In this document: piece by piece, positions 1 through 5,205 of the stretch
Layout: each line of letters begins with the position of its first letter
Position numbering within the stretch: the stretch's first letter is position 1
From: Chloroflexota bacterium
GTDB taxonomy: Bacteria > Chloroflexota > Dehalococcoidia > Lucifugimonadales > UBA3495
Direction: 5' to 3'
DNA: 8,621 nt
Assembly (NCBI GenBank): GCA_028874675.1
Contig: JAPPJA010000362.1
Location: 8,258-16,878, forward strand
The notes under the pieces: generated by a model
Seen by the model: only the letters and a program-made list of their open reading frames with translations
Told to the model about the DNA's origin: nothing
Databases searched by the model: none
Made by a program: the position numbers and the translations under genes

Positions 1-1
1 A

Positions 2-103
2 TCGGGACTGGAAGGTCTGAAGGACTTGATACTGGTGAAAACAGCGTACAAGTCCGCCCGGTCAGGCGAAGTAGAAAGTGTCAGCTACCTGGAACACCCT
101 TGA
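2..103 (+). CDS. C-terminal end of a probable Gfo/Idh/MocA-family oxidoreductase (partial)
   Basis: The frame starting at base 2 is open from the window edge to a TGA at 101-103 and gives 33 residues. The stretch reads GLEGLKDLILVKTAYKSA and then a short Ser-Gly-Glu turn and a beta-like end. This resembles the usual C-terminus of Gfo/Idh/MocA NAD(P)-dependent sugar or inositol dehydrogenases, where a 'DGLxALxxxxAAYxSAxxG' helix closes the protein. A terminator-like hairpin begins 31 bases after the stop, which supports this being a real gene end. The catalytic and nucleotide-binding parts lie outside the window, so substrate and exact family cannot be judged. The gene converges on glnA and has no evident link with the nitrogen genes. 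The coding call is moderately sure and the family call is weaker. Confidence 0.55.
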   Translation, partial: SGLEGLKDLILVKTAYKSARSGEVESVSYLEHP

Positions 104-134
104 AGCCGGGAAAGCCAGAGGAATCACAAGAATA

Positions 135-164
135 AAAGGGGGAGGGCGCATCGCTCTCCCCTTT
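135..164 (+). terminator. Terminator-like hairpin after the partial oxidoreductase gene
   Basis: AAAGGGG (135-141) pairs with CCCCTTT (158-164). After a one-base bulge, AGGGC (143-147) pairs with GCTCT (153-157, one G-T pair) around a five-base loop. The T-run on the plus strand is short (TTT), while the minus strand has a TTTTATT tail, so it could stop transcription from either side, including minus-strand read-through from glnA. It starts 31 bases after the TGA at 101-103. Confidence 0.5.
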
Positions 165-573
165 CAAATTCAGGGCAACTGCCTTTAGTAGTAGGGATGC
201 TAAGCGAACTCGGGACACACAGAGTGAAACCGGGGTGAAAACTTTATTTGCGGAGATTTGCGAGGATAGCGTTGTCCTGCCCGCGAAAGATGGTATCCAG
301 GCTTTACGACTCTGATTGCGTTGGCTTGTTAATGTCCATACCTGAATGCGGGCCGCGACGGAGTGACGGTCAATGCCAAGTGCACATCCACCGTGCCTTT
401 GGTCAAGGTTACTATCTTCCTGCCCGGAACTGGGATACAACCCCGGTTCTCATTCAGGATTTAGACTATCGGTATGCACGGGGTTACATAAACCTAAGCC
501 GCCAGCTCCCAGCGCAATTCGAGGCGGAAAAACAATGCTATGGTCCTGCCGGGAATATGTTGAGTCAATGCGA
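165..573. other. Intergenic region between two convergent genes, no convincing gene
   Basis: About 400 bases lie between the end of the plus-strand oxidoreductase and the end of glnA. Open frames of up to 119 codons occur on both strands, but their translations look random, they lack ribosome binding sites, and one runs into glnA. Two minor structures are visible. Bases 274-302 (CCTGCCCGCGAAAG, then GGTATCCAGG) resemble a decayed copy of the dispersed 'CCCGCGAAAGCGGGAATCCAG' type of extragenic repeat. GAACTGGG at 427-434 can pair with CCCGGTTC at 442-449. I see no clear terminator for glnA directly after its stop codon. Confidence 0.5.
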
Positions 574-1953
574 CTATAAGGTTGGAAGGTATTGTTCAAT
601 CTCATAGTCGGTGACTGTGGCCCGGTATTTCTGCCATTCCAGGCGCTTGTTGCGAATGTAGCTCTCCAGGATGTGGTCGCCAAGCGCTTCCCGCAAAAGG
701 GCGCTGTCTTCCGCGATGGATATGGCTTCCCCCAGACTGCCGGGCAGGAGCCTTATCCCCTGGGCCTGGAACTCATCGCGGGACATGGCAAATACATTGC
801 CCTCAACCGGCGGAACTTCCGGGTATTCTTCCTCGATTCCTTTCATTCCCGCCGCCAGCATAACGCTGAAAGCCAGGTAGGGATTGCAGGCCGGGTCCGG
901 GGCCCGGTACTCGATCCGGACCGATGTTTCGTAACCGGGCTTGTAGGACGGGACCCGCACCAGGTCGGACCTGCTTCGAGCCCAGGAAATATAGACCGGA
1001 GCCTCGTAACCGGGTACCAGCCGCTTGTAGGAGTTGATCCACTGGTTGGTAACCAGCGTTATTTCCGGGGCATGGCGTATGAGCCCGGAAATAAATCGCT
1101 TGGCCACTGAGGAGAGCCGGTACTCGTCCTCAGGGTCGTAGAACGCGTTTACGTCTCCCTTGAAGAGGGACTGGTGAGTGTGCATTCCCGAACCATTCAC
1201 GCCGGTAAAGGGCTTGGGCATAAACGAGGCGTGGAAACCCCGCAGCTGGGCCAGTTCCTTAATCGCCAGCTTGGCCGTTATCACGCTGTCCGCCATTGTC
1301 AGGGCGTCCGTGTATTGGAGGTCTATTTCATGCTGGCTGTGCGCGCCTTCGTGGTGGGAGTACTTGACCGGAATACCCATGTCCGAAAGGTTCAGCACCG
1401 TATCGCGGCGCAGGTCGGCGGTCGGGTTGCTGGAGAGCTGGTCAAAGTACCCGTCCAGGTCCAGTGGCTGGGGAGGCCGCAGCTTGTTGGAACTGTCCAT
1501 TTCCGGTTTTTCCAGGTAAAAGAACTCCAGCTCCGGCCCGACGTAATAGGTGTAGCCCATTTGCGACAGGCGTTCCAGGTTTCGCTTCAGCGCCAGACGG
1601 GGATCCCCCATGAAGGGGTCGCCGCCCGGTGAATAGATGTCGCAGAACATGCGCGCCACCGCGTTTTGCCGGGGCCTCCAGGGAAGTACGGCGAACGTGG
1701 TGGGATCGGGGTACGCCCGCATGTCGCTCTCATCAATTCGGTAAGAGTCCTCGGTGGCGCGGGCGAATCCCTCAATAGCCGACCCGTCGAAGCCCACCCC
1801 TTGCACAATGGCCTCTTCCAGATCATCCACATTGATGGCAAATCCCTTGAGGTTGCCCAGAATGTCAGTGAACCAGAGGCGCACGAACTTTACGTCGTTG
1901 TCTCTGGCTGTGCGCAGCACGTATTCCTGTTCAGTGGTGCGCGATTCCATCAT
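574..1953 (-). CDS. glnA: Type I glutamine synthetase, GlnA2-like (GSI-alpha)
   Basis: This enzyme joins ammonium to glutamate using ATP to give glutamine, normally as a cytoplasmic dodecamer. The 459-residue length fits GSI without the beta-type insertion. The N-terminal beta-grasp domain holds GFDGSAIEGF (54-63). The catalytic domain shows ExE at 141-143 (GPELEF), HHE at 200-202 with E209, NGSGMHTH (253-260), RSDLVRVP (328-335) and EYRAPDPACNPYLA (348-361), together giving the metal, ATP and glutamate ligands. The FDGSAIEGFAR and SHHEG wording is closest to actinobacterial GlnA2 proteins as I remember them. The adenylylation tyrosine of beta-type enzymes is not evident: the corresponding segment reads NVFAM (386-390), so GlnE-type control is unlikely. 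Two ATG codons stand in tandem at 1953 and 1950; GGGAG at 1960-1964 suits either (6 or 9 bases). Some GlnA2/GlnA3 relatives in Streptomyces act on polyamines, so substrate should be treated as likely rather than proven. A hairpin separates it from glnII. Confidence 0.93.
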   Translation of the reverse strand: MMESRTTEQEYVLRTARDNDVKFVRLWFTDILGNLKGFAINVDDLEEAIVQGVGFDGSAIEGFARATEDSYRIDESDMRAYPDPTTFAVLPWRPRQNAVARMFCDIYSPGGDPFMGDPRLALKRNLERLSQMGYTYYVGPELEFFYLEKPEMDSSNKLRPPQPLDLDGYFDQLSSNPTADLRRDTVLNLSDMGIPVKYSHHEGAHSQHEIDLQYTDALTMADSVITAKLAIKELAQLRGFHASFMPKPFTGVNGSGMHTHQSLFKGDVNAFYDPEDEYRLSSVAKRFISGLIRHAPEITLVTNQWINSYKRLVPGYEAPVYISWARSRSDLVRVPSYKPGYETSVRIEYRAPDPACNPYLAFSVMLAAGMKGIEEEYPEVPPVEGNVFAMSRDEFQAQGIRLLPGSLGEAISIAEDSALLREALGDHILESYIRNKRLEWQKYRATVTDYEIEQYLPTL

Positions 1954-2070
1954 TTCAAACTCCCGAGGCGCGTTTCTGTTAGTCCGGAGGGATCAGAGGC
2001 GCATTTGCCCTTGACCCAGGTTGCAACTGGCACAACTTAACGCAATTTGAGAGGCCCCTTAATGACAGGA
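1954..2070 (-). promoter_or_regulatory. Upstream region of glnA
   Basis: The 117 bases between the glnII terminator and glnA must hold the glnA promoter, because the strong hairpin at 2071-2098 blocks read-through. The ribosome binding site is GGGAG (minus strand, 1960-1964). The stretch around 2021-2042 has GTTGCAAC, a small palindrome, followed by CACAACTTAAC. It vaguely recalls the GTTAAC element found upstream of the peptide genes and amt2, but it does not align well. No convincing -10/-35 pair can be named. Confidence 0.4.
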
Positions 2071-2098
2071 AAACGCCGCCTCGCCCGAGGCGGCGTTT
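2071..2098 (-). terminator. Intrinsic terminator of the amt1-glnII unit
   Basis: This is a perfect 12-base-pair inverted repeat, AAACGCCGCCTC (2071-2082) and GAGGCGGCGTTT (2087-2098), with a four-base loop. Read on the minus strand, the GC-rich stem ends in GTTTTCC, giving a short T-run. It lies 22 bases beyond the glnII stop codon and upstream of glnA. Confidence 0.85.
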
Positions 2099-2120
2099 CC
2101 ACAATGACTCTTTGCCCGAA

Positions 2121-3146
2121 TTACCGCCCCTTGGCGTCGGCGCCCACGGTCTCAACAATCAACCGGGTGACGACGTAGGGGTCTGAGTTGGCGTTGGGGC
2201 GGCGGTCTTCGATGTAGCCCATGCGGTCCCGGGCCACCTGCCAGGGTATCCGCACGGAAGCGCCCCGGTCGGAGACGCCATACCGGAACTCGCGGTAGGA
2301 GCAGGTCTCATGCAGGCCAGTGAGGCGTTCCTCAATCCGGTGTCCATAGTTGGCGATGTGCAGGTCGTGCCGCGTGCTCAGGGCCTCGGCGGCAGCAACA
2401 CAGGCGTCGTAATCTTCGCGCATCCGATTGGTGGAGAAGTTGGTGTGGGCTCCGGCGCCGTTCCAGTCACCCTTTACCGGCTTGGGGTCCAGGGTGGCGC
2501 TGATTCCGCGGCGGCCGTCCACCGTCTCCACGTCTTCGCCGATGCGATACAGCAGCCAGCGGGCCAGCCAGAGGTGGTCTCCTACGGCAGGGGCGCCGAT
2601 GGGCCCGATCTGGAACTCCCACTGGGCCGGCATCACTTCGCCGTTAATGCCGGATATGGCCAGGCCGGCGTACAGGCAGGCGTCCATGTGCTGTTCAACC
2701 ACCGGGCGCCCGAAAACCTCATCGGATCCCACGCCGCAGTAGTAGCCGCCCTGGGGCGCGGGGAAACCGTTGTCGGGCCAGCCCAGGGGCTTGATCCCGT
2801 CAAAGAAGGTGTACTCCTGCTCGATGCCGAACCAGAAGTCCAGGTCGGCGTACTGGGCAGCGGCGGCCGCGCAGCCCGCGCGGGTGTTGGAAGGATGGGC
2901 GGTCATGTCGGTAAGCAGCACCTCGCACATAACCAGCTTGTTGTCGCCGCCGCGAATGGGGTCGGGTACGACCAGCACGGGATTCAGAACGCAGTCCGAA
3001 GCCTCGCCTGGCGCCTGGTTGGTGCTGGAGCCGTCAAATCCCCAGACGGGGGGCTCCTCGCCATCGGGCACGATCTTGCCTTTGGAGCGCAGCTTTGCCG
3101 TGGGCTCCTGACCGTCAATCCATATGTACTCAGCCTTGTAGCTCAT
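2121..3146 (-). CDS. glnII: Type II (eukaryotic-like) glutamine synthetase
   Basis: GSII is a cytoplasmic ATP-dependent glutamate-ammonia ligase of about 330-370 residues, usual in eukaryotes and found in some bacteria such as Rhizobium, Frankia and Streptomyces. The 341 residues cover the whole family. The beta-grasp domain contains WGFDGSSTNQA (35-45). The catalytic domain contains EQEY (109-112), PQGGYYCGVG (131-140), GINGEVMPAQWEFQIGP (166-182), KGDWNGAGAHTNFST (225-239), HETCSYREFRYGVSDRGAS (279-297) and YIEDRRPNANSDPYVV (311-326). These supply the metal, ATP and glutamate ligands, and nothing is missing. The start ATG is preceded by GCGAGG nine to ten bases upstream. The gene follows amt1 by 76 bases with no strong terminator between them, so the two are probably cotranscribed and coupled in uptake and assimilation. 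The 12-bp hairpin at 2071-2098 ends the unit. Unlike GSI, this family has no adenylylation site, so control is probably transcriptional. Confidence 0.95.
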   Translation of the reverse strand: MSYKAEYIWIDGQEPTAKLRSKGKIVPDGEEPPVWGFDGSSTNQAPGEASDCVLNPVLVVPDPIRGGDNKLVMCEVLLTDMTAHPSNTRAGCAAAAAQYADLDFWFGIEQEYTFFDGIKPLGWPDNGFPAPQGGYYCGVGSDEVFGRPVVEQHMDACLYAGLAISGINGEVMPAQWEFQIGPIGAPAVGDHLWLARWLLYRIGEDVETVDGRRGISATLDPKPVKGDWNGAGAHTNFSTNRMREDYDACVAAAEALSTRHDLHIANYGHRIEERLTGLHETCSYREFRYGVSDRGASVRIPWQVARDRMGYIEDRRPNANSDPYVVTRLIVETVGADAKGR

Positions 3147-3222
3147 TTACTAAAACCTCGCTGTTTGTTATTCCCTGGCGGACTCCATCCCCGCATAGAG
3201 GCGGTAATGGGCCGCCGACAAT

Positions 3223-4437
3223 CTAGATTGTGTATGCGCCTTCGCCGTGGGTGGAAACGTCCAGCCCCAACTGCTCCTCGTTTTCCTCAACCCTGAGGCC
3301 GATCGTGTATTTCAGGGCCAGCAGGATCGCGCTGGTAGCGATGAAGGACCAGATGGCGGTGCCAACGATGCCGATCAACTGAATCAGGACCTGCTCACCG
3401 CGACCCGTTCCGTCGGGCAGAGCGCTGTATCCGATGCCCACGAAAAGGCCGGTGGCCAGGGCGCCCCAGGTGCCGCCCATACCGTGAACACCCCAGACCG
3501 CCAGGGCGTCGTCCACTTTCAGCTTGAGCAGCAGTTCAATCGCGCCGTAACAGATTGCGCCTGCCACGAGACCAATTATAACCGCCGGCATTGCGCCCAC
3601 AAAGCCAGCCGCCGGGGTTATCGCCACCAGCCCAGCCACCGCACCTGAAGCGGCGCCGATGATGCTGGGGCGTTTCCCGAATATCCAGGACATTGCTACC
3701 CACGAAACCAGCGCGGCCGCTGCGGCAGTATTGGTTACCACAAAGGCGTTAACCGCCACGCCATCGGCCGCCAGGGCGCTTCCGGCGTTGAAGCCGAACC
3801 AGCCGAACCAAAGCAGACCGGCGCCCAGGACAATCATCGGGACGTTGTGAGGCGGCATGGGCTGCTCGCCAAATCCAATGCGTTTTCCGATGATCAATGC
3901 AGCGGCCAGGGCTGCTATACCGGAGTTGATGTGGACCACCGTGCCGCCGGCGAAGTCCAGCGCGCCCAGGTTGCCCAGCCAGCCGCCGCCCCACACCCAG
4001 TGGGTTACGGGGGCGTAAACGACGGTCACCCATACAACGGTGAAAATGACAAAGGCGCTGAACTTCATTCGCTCGGCAAAGCCGCCGGTAATCAGCGCCG
4101 GCGTAATGATGGCGAACATTCCCTGGAAGACCATAAAGGTCTGGTGAGAGATGTTATCGGCGTAGGGGCCAGTGTTGTCAGCGCTTACGCCGGCTAGGCC
4201 AAACCACTGCAGATCTCCAACAATGCCCCAGCCGTTGAAATCTCCGCTGAAGGCCAGGCTGTAGCCCCACAGGACCCAGACCACTCCAACCAGGCCCATG
4301 CACATAAGGCTGTGCATTATGGTTGCGGTGGCGTTTTTCCGGCGGACCAGACCCCCGTAGAAGAAGGCCAGACCCGGGGTCATAAGGAGGACCAGCGCCG
4401 AGCAGGCCAGAATCCAGGCTGTATCTCCAGTATTCAT
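3223..4437 (-). CDS. amt: Ammonium transporter Amt (no separate signal peptide)
   Basis: This is a trimeric inner-membrane ammonium channel of the Amt/Mep/Rh family. The 404 residues line up with mature E. coli AmtB almost number for number. Visible residues are Phe108 and Phe216 of the outer gate, Trp149 in HWVW, Asp161 and the pore histidine His169 in DFAGGTVVHI, Ser220, and the second pore histidine His318 in WGVHGMGGTWG. About eleven hydrophobic helices follow an outward N-terminus. The C-terminal tail from Gly380 (GLRVEENEEQLGLD, then HGE-x-AY) is the part that contacts GlnK in other species. No glnK gene is adjacent. The start ATG at 4437 has GGGAG about ten bases upstream. The first helix begins at residue 6, so the preprotein lacks the cleavable signal of the other Amt here. 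The gene probably forms an operon with glnII. The AATTCCAAATTT element lies 37 bases upstream of its start. Confidence 0.96.
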   Translation of the reverse strand: MNTGDTAWILACSALVLLMTPGLAFFYGGLVRRKNATATIMHSLMCMGLVGVVWVLWGYSLAFSGDFNGWGIVGDLQWFGLAGVSADNTGPYADNISHQTFMVFQGMFAIITPALITGGFAERMKFSAFVIFTVVWVTVVYAPVTHWVWGGGWLGNLGALDFAGGTVVHINSGIAALAAALIIGKRIGFGEQPMPPHNVPMIVLGAGLLWFGWFGFNAGSALAADGVAVNAFVVTNTAAAAALVSWVAMSWIFGKRPSIIGAASGAVAGLVAITPAAGFVGAMPAVIIGLVAGAICYGAIELLLKLKVDDALAVWGVHGMGGTWGALATGLFVGIGYSALPDGTGRGEQVLIQLIGIVGTAIWSFIATSAILLALKYTIGLRVEENEEQLGLDVSTHGEGAYTI

Positions 4438-4637
4438 ACTTTGCCATCTCCCTTTTGGCGAATCCGGCGAACGAAATTTGGAATTTAAACGCTACGGTCC
4501 CAAACCAACTGGGCGGGCCGCAACCTTCACTGCAGGAATAGAAACAGCCCATACTCCAATCCAAGCGCTCGAAGTATGGACTTTTCAGGGTTTCAGTCAG
4601 GCCGCCCTTCCTGAAGTATCGGGGTTTCGAGTTCCGA
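4438..4637 (-). promoter_or_regulatory. Leader region of amt1, after the first small peptide gene
   Basis: This 200-base gap holds a stem-loop and a candidate control element. CCATACT (4549-4555) and AGTATGG (4573-4579) form a perfect 7-base-pair stem with a 17-base loop, which could end the small peptide transcript or structure the amt1 leader. AATTCCAAATTT (minus strand, 4474-4485) resembles ATTCCAAAAT-type words at nearly the same distance upstream of both small peptide genes. No firm -35/-10 pair is seen. Frames across this gap are short and lack support. Confidence 0.4.
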
Positions 4638-4721
4638 CTACTTCTTCAGGAACAGCTTTGGCAGCACTACCCACATGCTGAAGAGTCCGATGAATGCTGC
4701 CCCCGCCGCGATGATTTCCAT
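4638..4721 (-). CDS. 27-residue single-helix membrane peptide, copy 1 (unrecognised family)
   Basis: The reading frame has 28 codons from ATG (4721) to TAG (4638). GAGGAG at 4731-4736 (minus strand) lies nine bases before the ATG. The peptide starts MEII, has an uncharged hydrophobic stretch from residue 3 to 21 including FIGLFSMWV (10-18), then Pro21, Lys22 and a Lys-Lys end. This predicts one membrane helix with the positive C-terminus in the cytoplasm. A paralogue at 4912-4995 matches at 20 of 27 residues. Seven of the identical residues use different synonymous codons, and the replacements are all mild (Ala/Leu, Gly/Ala, Val/Ile, Leu/Val, Lys/Arg, Leu/Met, Phe/Leu), which is the pattern of selection on protein sequence. 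I do not recognise the family. Its place upstream of amt1 and its nitrogen-like promoter element suggest an Amt accessory subunit or nitrogen-stress membrane peptide, comparable in size to KdpF or MgtS. That function is inference. Confidence 0.85.
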   Translation of the reverse strand: MEIIAAGAAFIGLFSMWVVLPKLFLKK

Positions 4722-4756
4722 TTTCCGTTGCTCCTCGCCAATGGTTTATGGCCCAG

Positions 4757-4810
4757 ATTTTGGAATCCTAATGTTTCGGGGAATTTACCAACTTGTTAAC
4801 TTTTTGTTAC
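4757..4810 (-). promoter_or_regulatory. Promoter/operator block of small peptide gene copy 1
   Basis: On the minus strand GTAACAAAAAGTTAAC occupies 4810-4795, 74-89 bases upstream of the ATG. Farther down come TTCCCCGAAACA and GATTCCAAAAT (4767-4757). From 4809 to 4757, 53 bases align without a gap to 5082-5030 upstream of copy 2, with 37 identical. The GTTAAC part looks like a regulator site. The CAAAAT at 4762-4757 is a plausible but weak -10 (4 of 6 to TATAAT). The -35 is poor, as expected for an activated promoter. The roles are inferred; the similarity is seen directly. Confidence 0.55.
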
Positions 4811-4832
4811 AAGAACCTGGCTATTTCCCTGG

Positions 4833-4895
4833 CCGGTGGTCCGCGTTTTCCGAGTTGGACCTCCGACCACGGGGCGGGTCCACGGGCGCTGGACC
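4833..4895 (-). other. Tandem stem-loops between the two small peptide genes
   Basis: GGTCCA (4877-4882) pairs with TGGACC (4890-4895) around a seven-base loop, 17 bases after the stop codon of copy 2. A second inverted repeat, CCGGTGGTC (4833-4841) with GACCACGG (4865-4872), has one bulged base, and an alternative inner pairing GGTCC/GGACC (4838-4842 with 4857-4861) exists. The GC-rich structure may end or stabilise the copy 2 transcript. There is no T-run, so a classical intrinsic terminator is doubtful. Confidence 0.4.
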
Positions 4896-4911
4896 GACCG
4901 GCGGATTCGGC

Positions 4912-4995
4912 CTACTTCTTGAGCAGCATCCTGGGGACTATTACCCACATGCTGAAGAGACCAATGAAGGCTGCTGCTGCAAGAATGATTTCCAT
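4912..4995 (-). CDS. 27-residue single-helix membrane peptide, copy 2 (unrecognised family)
   Basis: The frame runs from ATG (4995) to TAG (4912) and encodes 27 residues. AGGGAG at 5005-5010 (minus strand) stands nine bases before the ATG, the same spacing as in copy 1. The peptide begins MEII, continues with an alanine-rich stretch, shares FIGLFSMWV (10-18) and Pro21 with copy 1, and ends LLKK. Only Glu2 and the C-terminal Arg22, Lys26 and Lys27 are charged, so one membrane helix with a cytoplasmic tail is predicted. Small residues at 6, 8, 9, 12 and 15 line one face, including an A-xxx-G pattern at 8-12, suitable for packing against another helix. The gene lies 210 bases after amt2, with a terminator-like hairpin in between and its own upstream control block, so it is probably a separate transcript. 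Function is unknown; an Amt partner or stress peptide is the leading guess. Confidence 0.85.
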   Translation of the reverse strand: MEIILAAAAFIGLFSMWVIVPRMLLKK

Positions 4996-5029
4996 CGTTT
5001 CGTACTCCCTTGAATTTGCTGATGAACTT

Positions 5030-5083
5030 ATTCTGGAATCAAGGTGTTTCAGGGAAATATCGCAAAAGTAAACTTTGTGTTAA
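5030..5083 (-). promoter_or_regulatory. Promoter/operator block of small peptide gene copy 2
   Basis: The minus-strand element TTAACACAAAGTTTAC (5083-5068) lies 73-88 bases upstream of the ATG, one base different from the distance in copy 1. It matches the copy 1 element at 13 of 16 positions. TTTCCCTGAAACA and GATTCCAGAAT (5040-5030) follow in the same order and spacing as in copy 1. CAGAAT at 5035-5030 could be a -10. Because spacing is kept without gaps over 53 bases, either the promoter and gene were duplicated together or the layout is under selection. Confidence 0.55.
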
Positions 5084-5140
5084 TTTGCCAGACACTTGCT
5101 GAAGGCTTGGCCGGCGCCTGCCTCAATGCCTGGTAAGTAA

Positions 5141-5167
5141 TGGGGGCAGCCACAAGGACTGCCCCTA
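5141..5167 (-). terminator. Palindromic repeat-like hairpin after amt2, probable terminator
   Basis: GGGGCAG (5143-5149) and CTGCCCC (5159-5165) form a perfect 7-base-pair stem with a nine-base loop, 40 bases after the amt2 stop codon. The wording (GTAGGGGCAG, a CCTTGTGG-type loop, CTGCCCC) resembles small palindromic repeats I recall being scattered in intergenic regions of Chloroflexota and other genomes, so it may be a dispersed repeat acting as a transcript end. Only one copy is in this window and there is no T-run. Confidence 0.45.
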
Positions 5168-5205
5168 CAGAGTTGCGAAGTAAAAGCTTGTTGTCGGGGC
5201 CGGAG

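Noticed and set aside
81..440. 119-codon minus-strand frame in the left intergenic region
   Set aside because: It overlaps the end of the oxidoreductase gene, has a random-looking composition, and contains the IPSFAG-type translation typical of extragenic repeats.
427..449. tRNA-like or terminator hairpin (GAACTGGG/CCCGGTTC)
   Set aside because: No other tRNA arms fit around it and no T-run follows; it is probably a chance stem.
248..607. 119-codon plus-strand frame running into the end of glnA
   Set aside because: No ribosome binding site, no family resemblance, and it overlaps a real gene on the other strand.
2028..2045. Possible sigma-54 promoter (TGGCAC at 2028-2033) near glnA
   Set aside because: The downstream half is not TTGCA, the GG-to-GC spacing is off by one, and it points away from glnA on the plus strand.
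2310..3296. 328-codon plus-strand frame opposite glnII and the end of amt1
   Set aside because: It is antisense to clearly conserved enzyme motifs, alanine/glycine/valine-rich as expected of a GC-rich shadow frame, and has no recognisable domain.
4638..4995. The small peptides as attenuator leader peptides for amt1
   Set aside because: Conservation is in hydrophobic residues with synonymous codon changes rather than in a run of regulatory codons, each copy has its own conserved upstream block, and 200 bases separate copy 1 from amt1.
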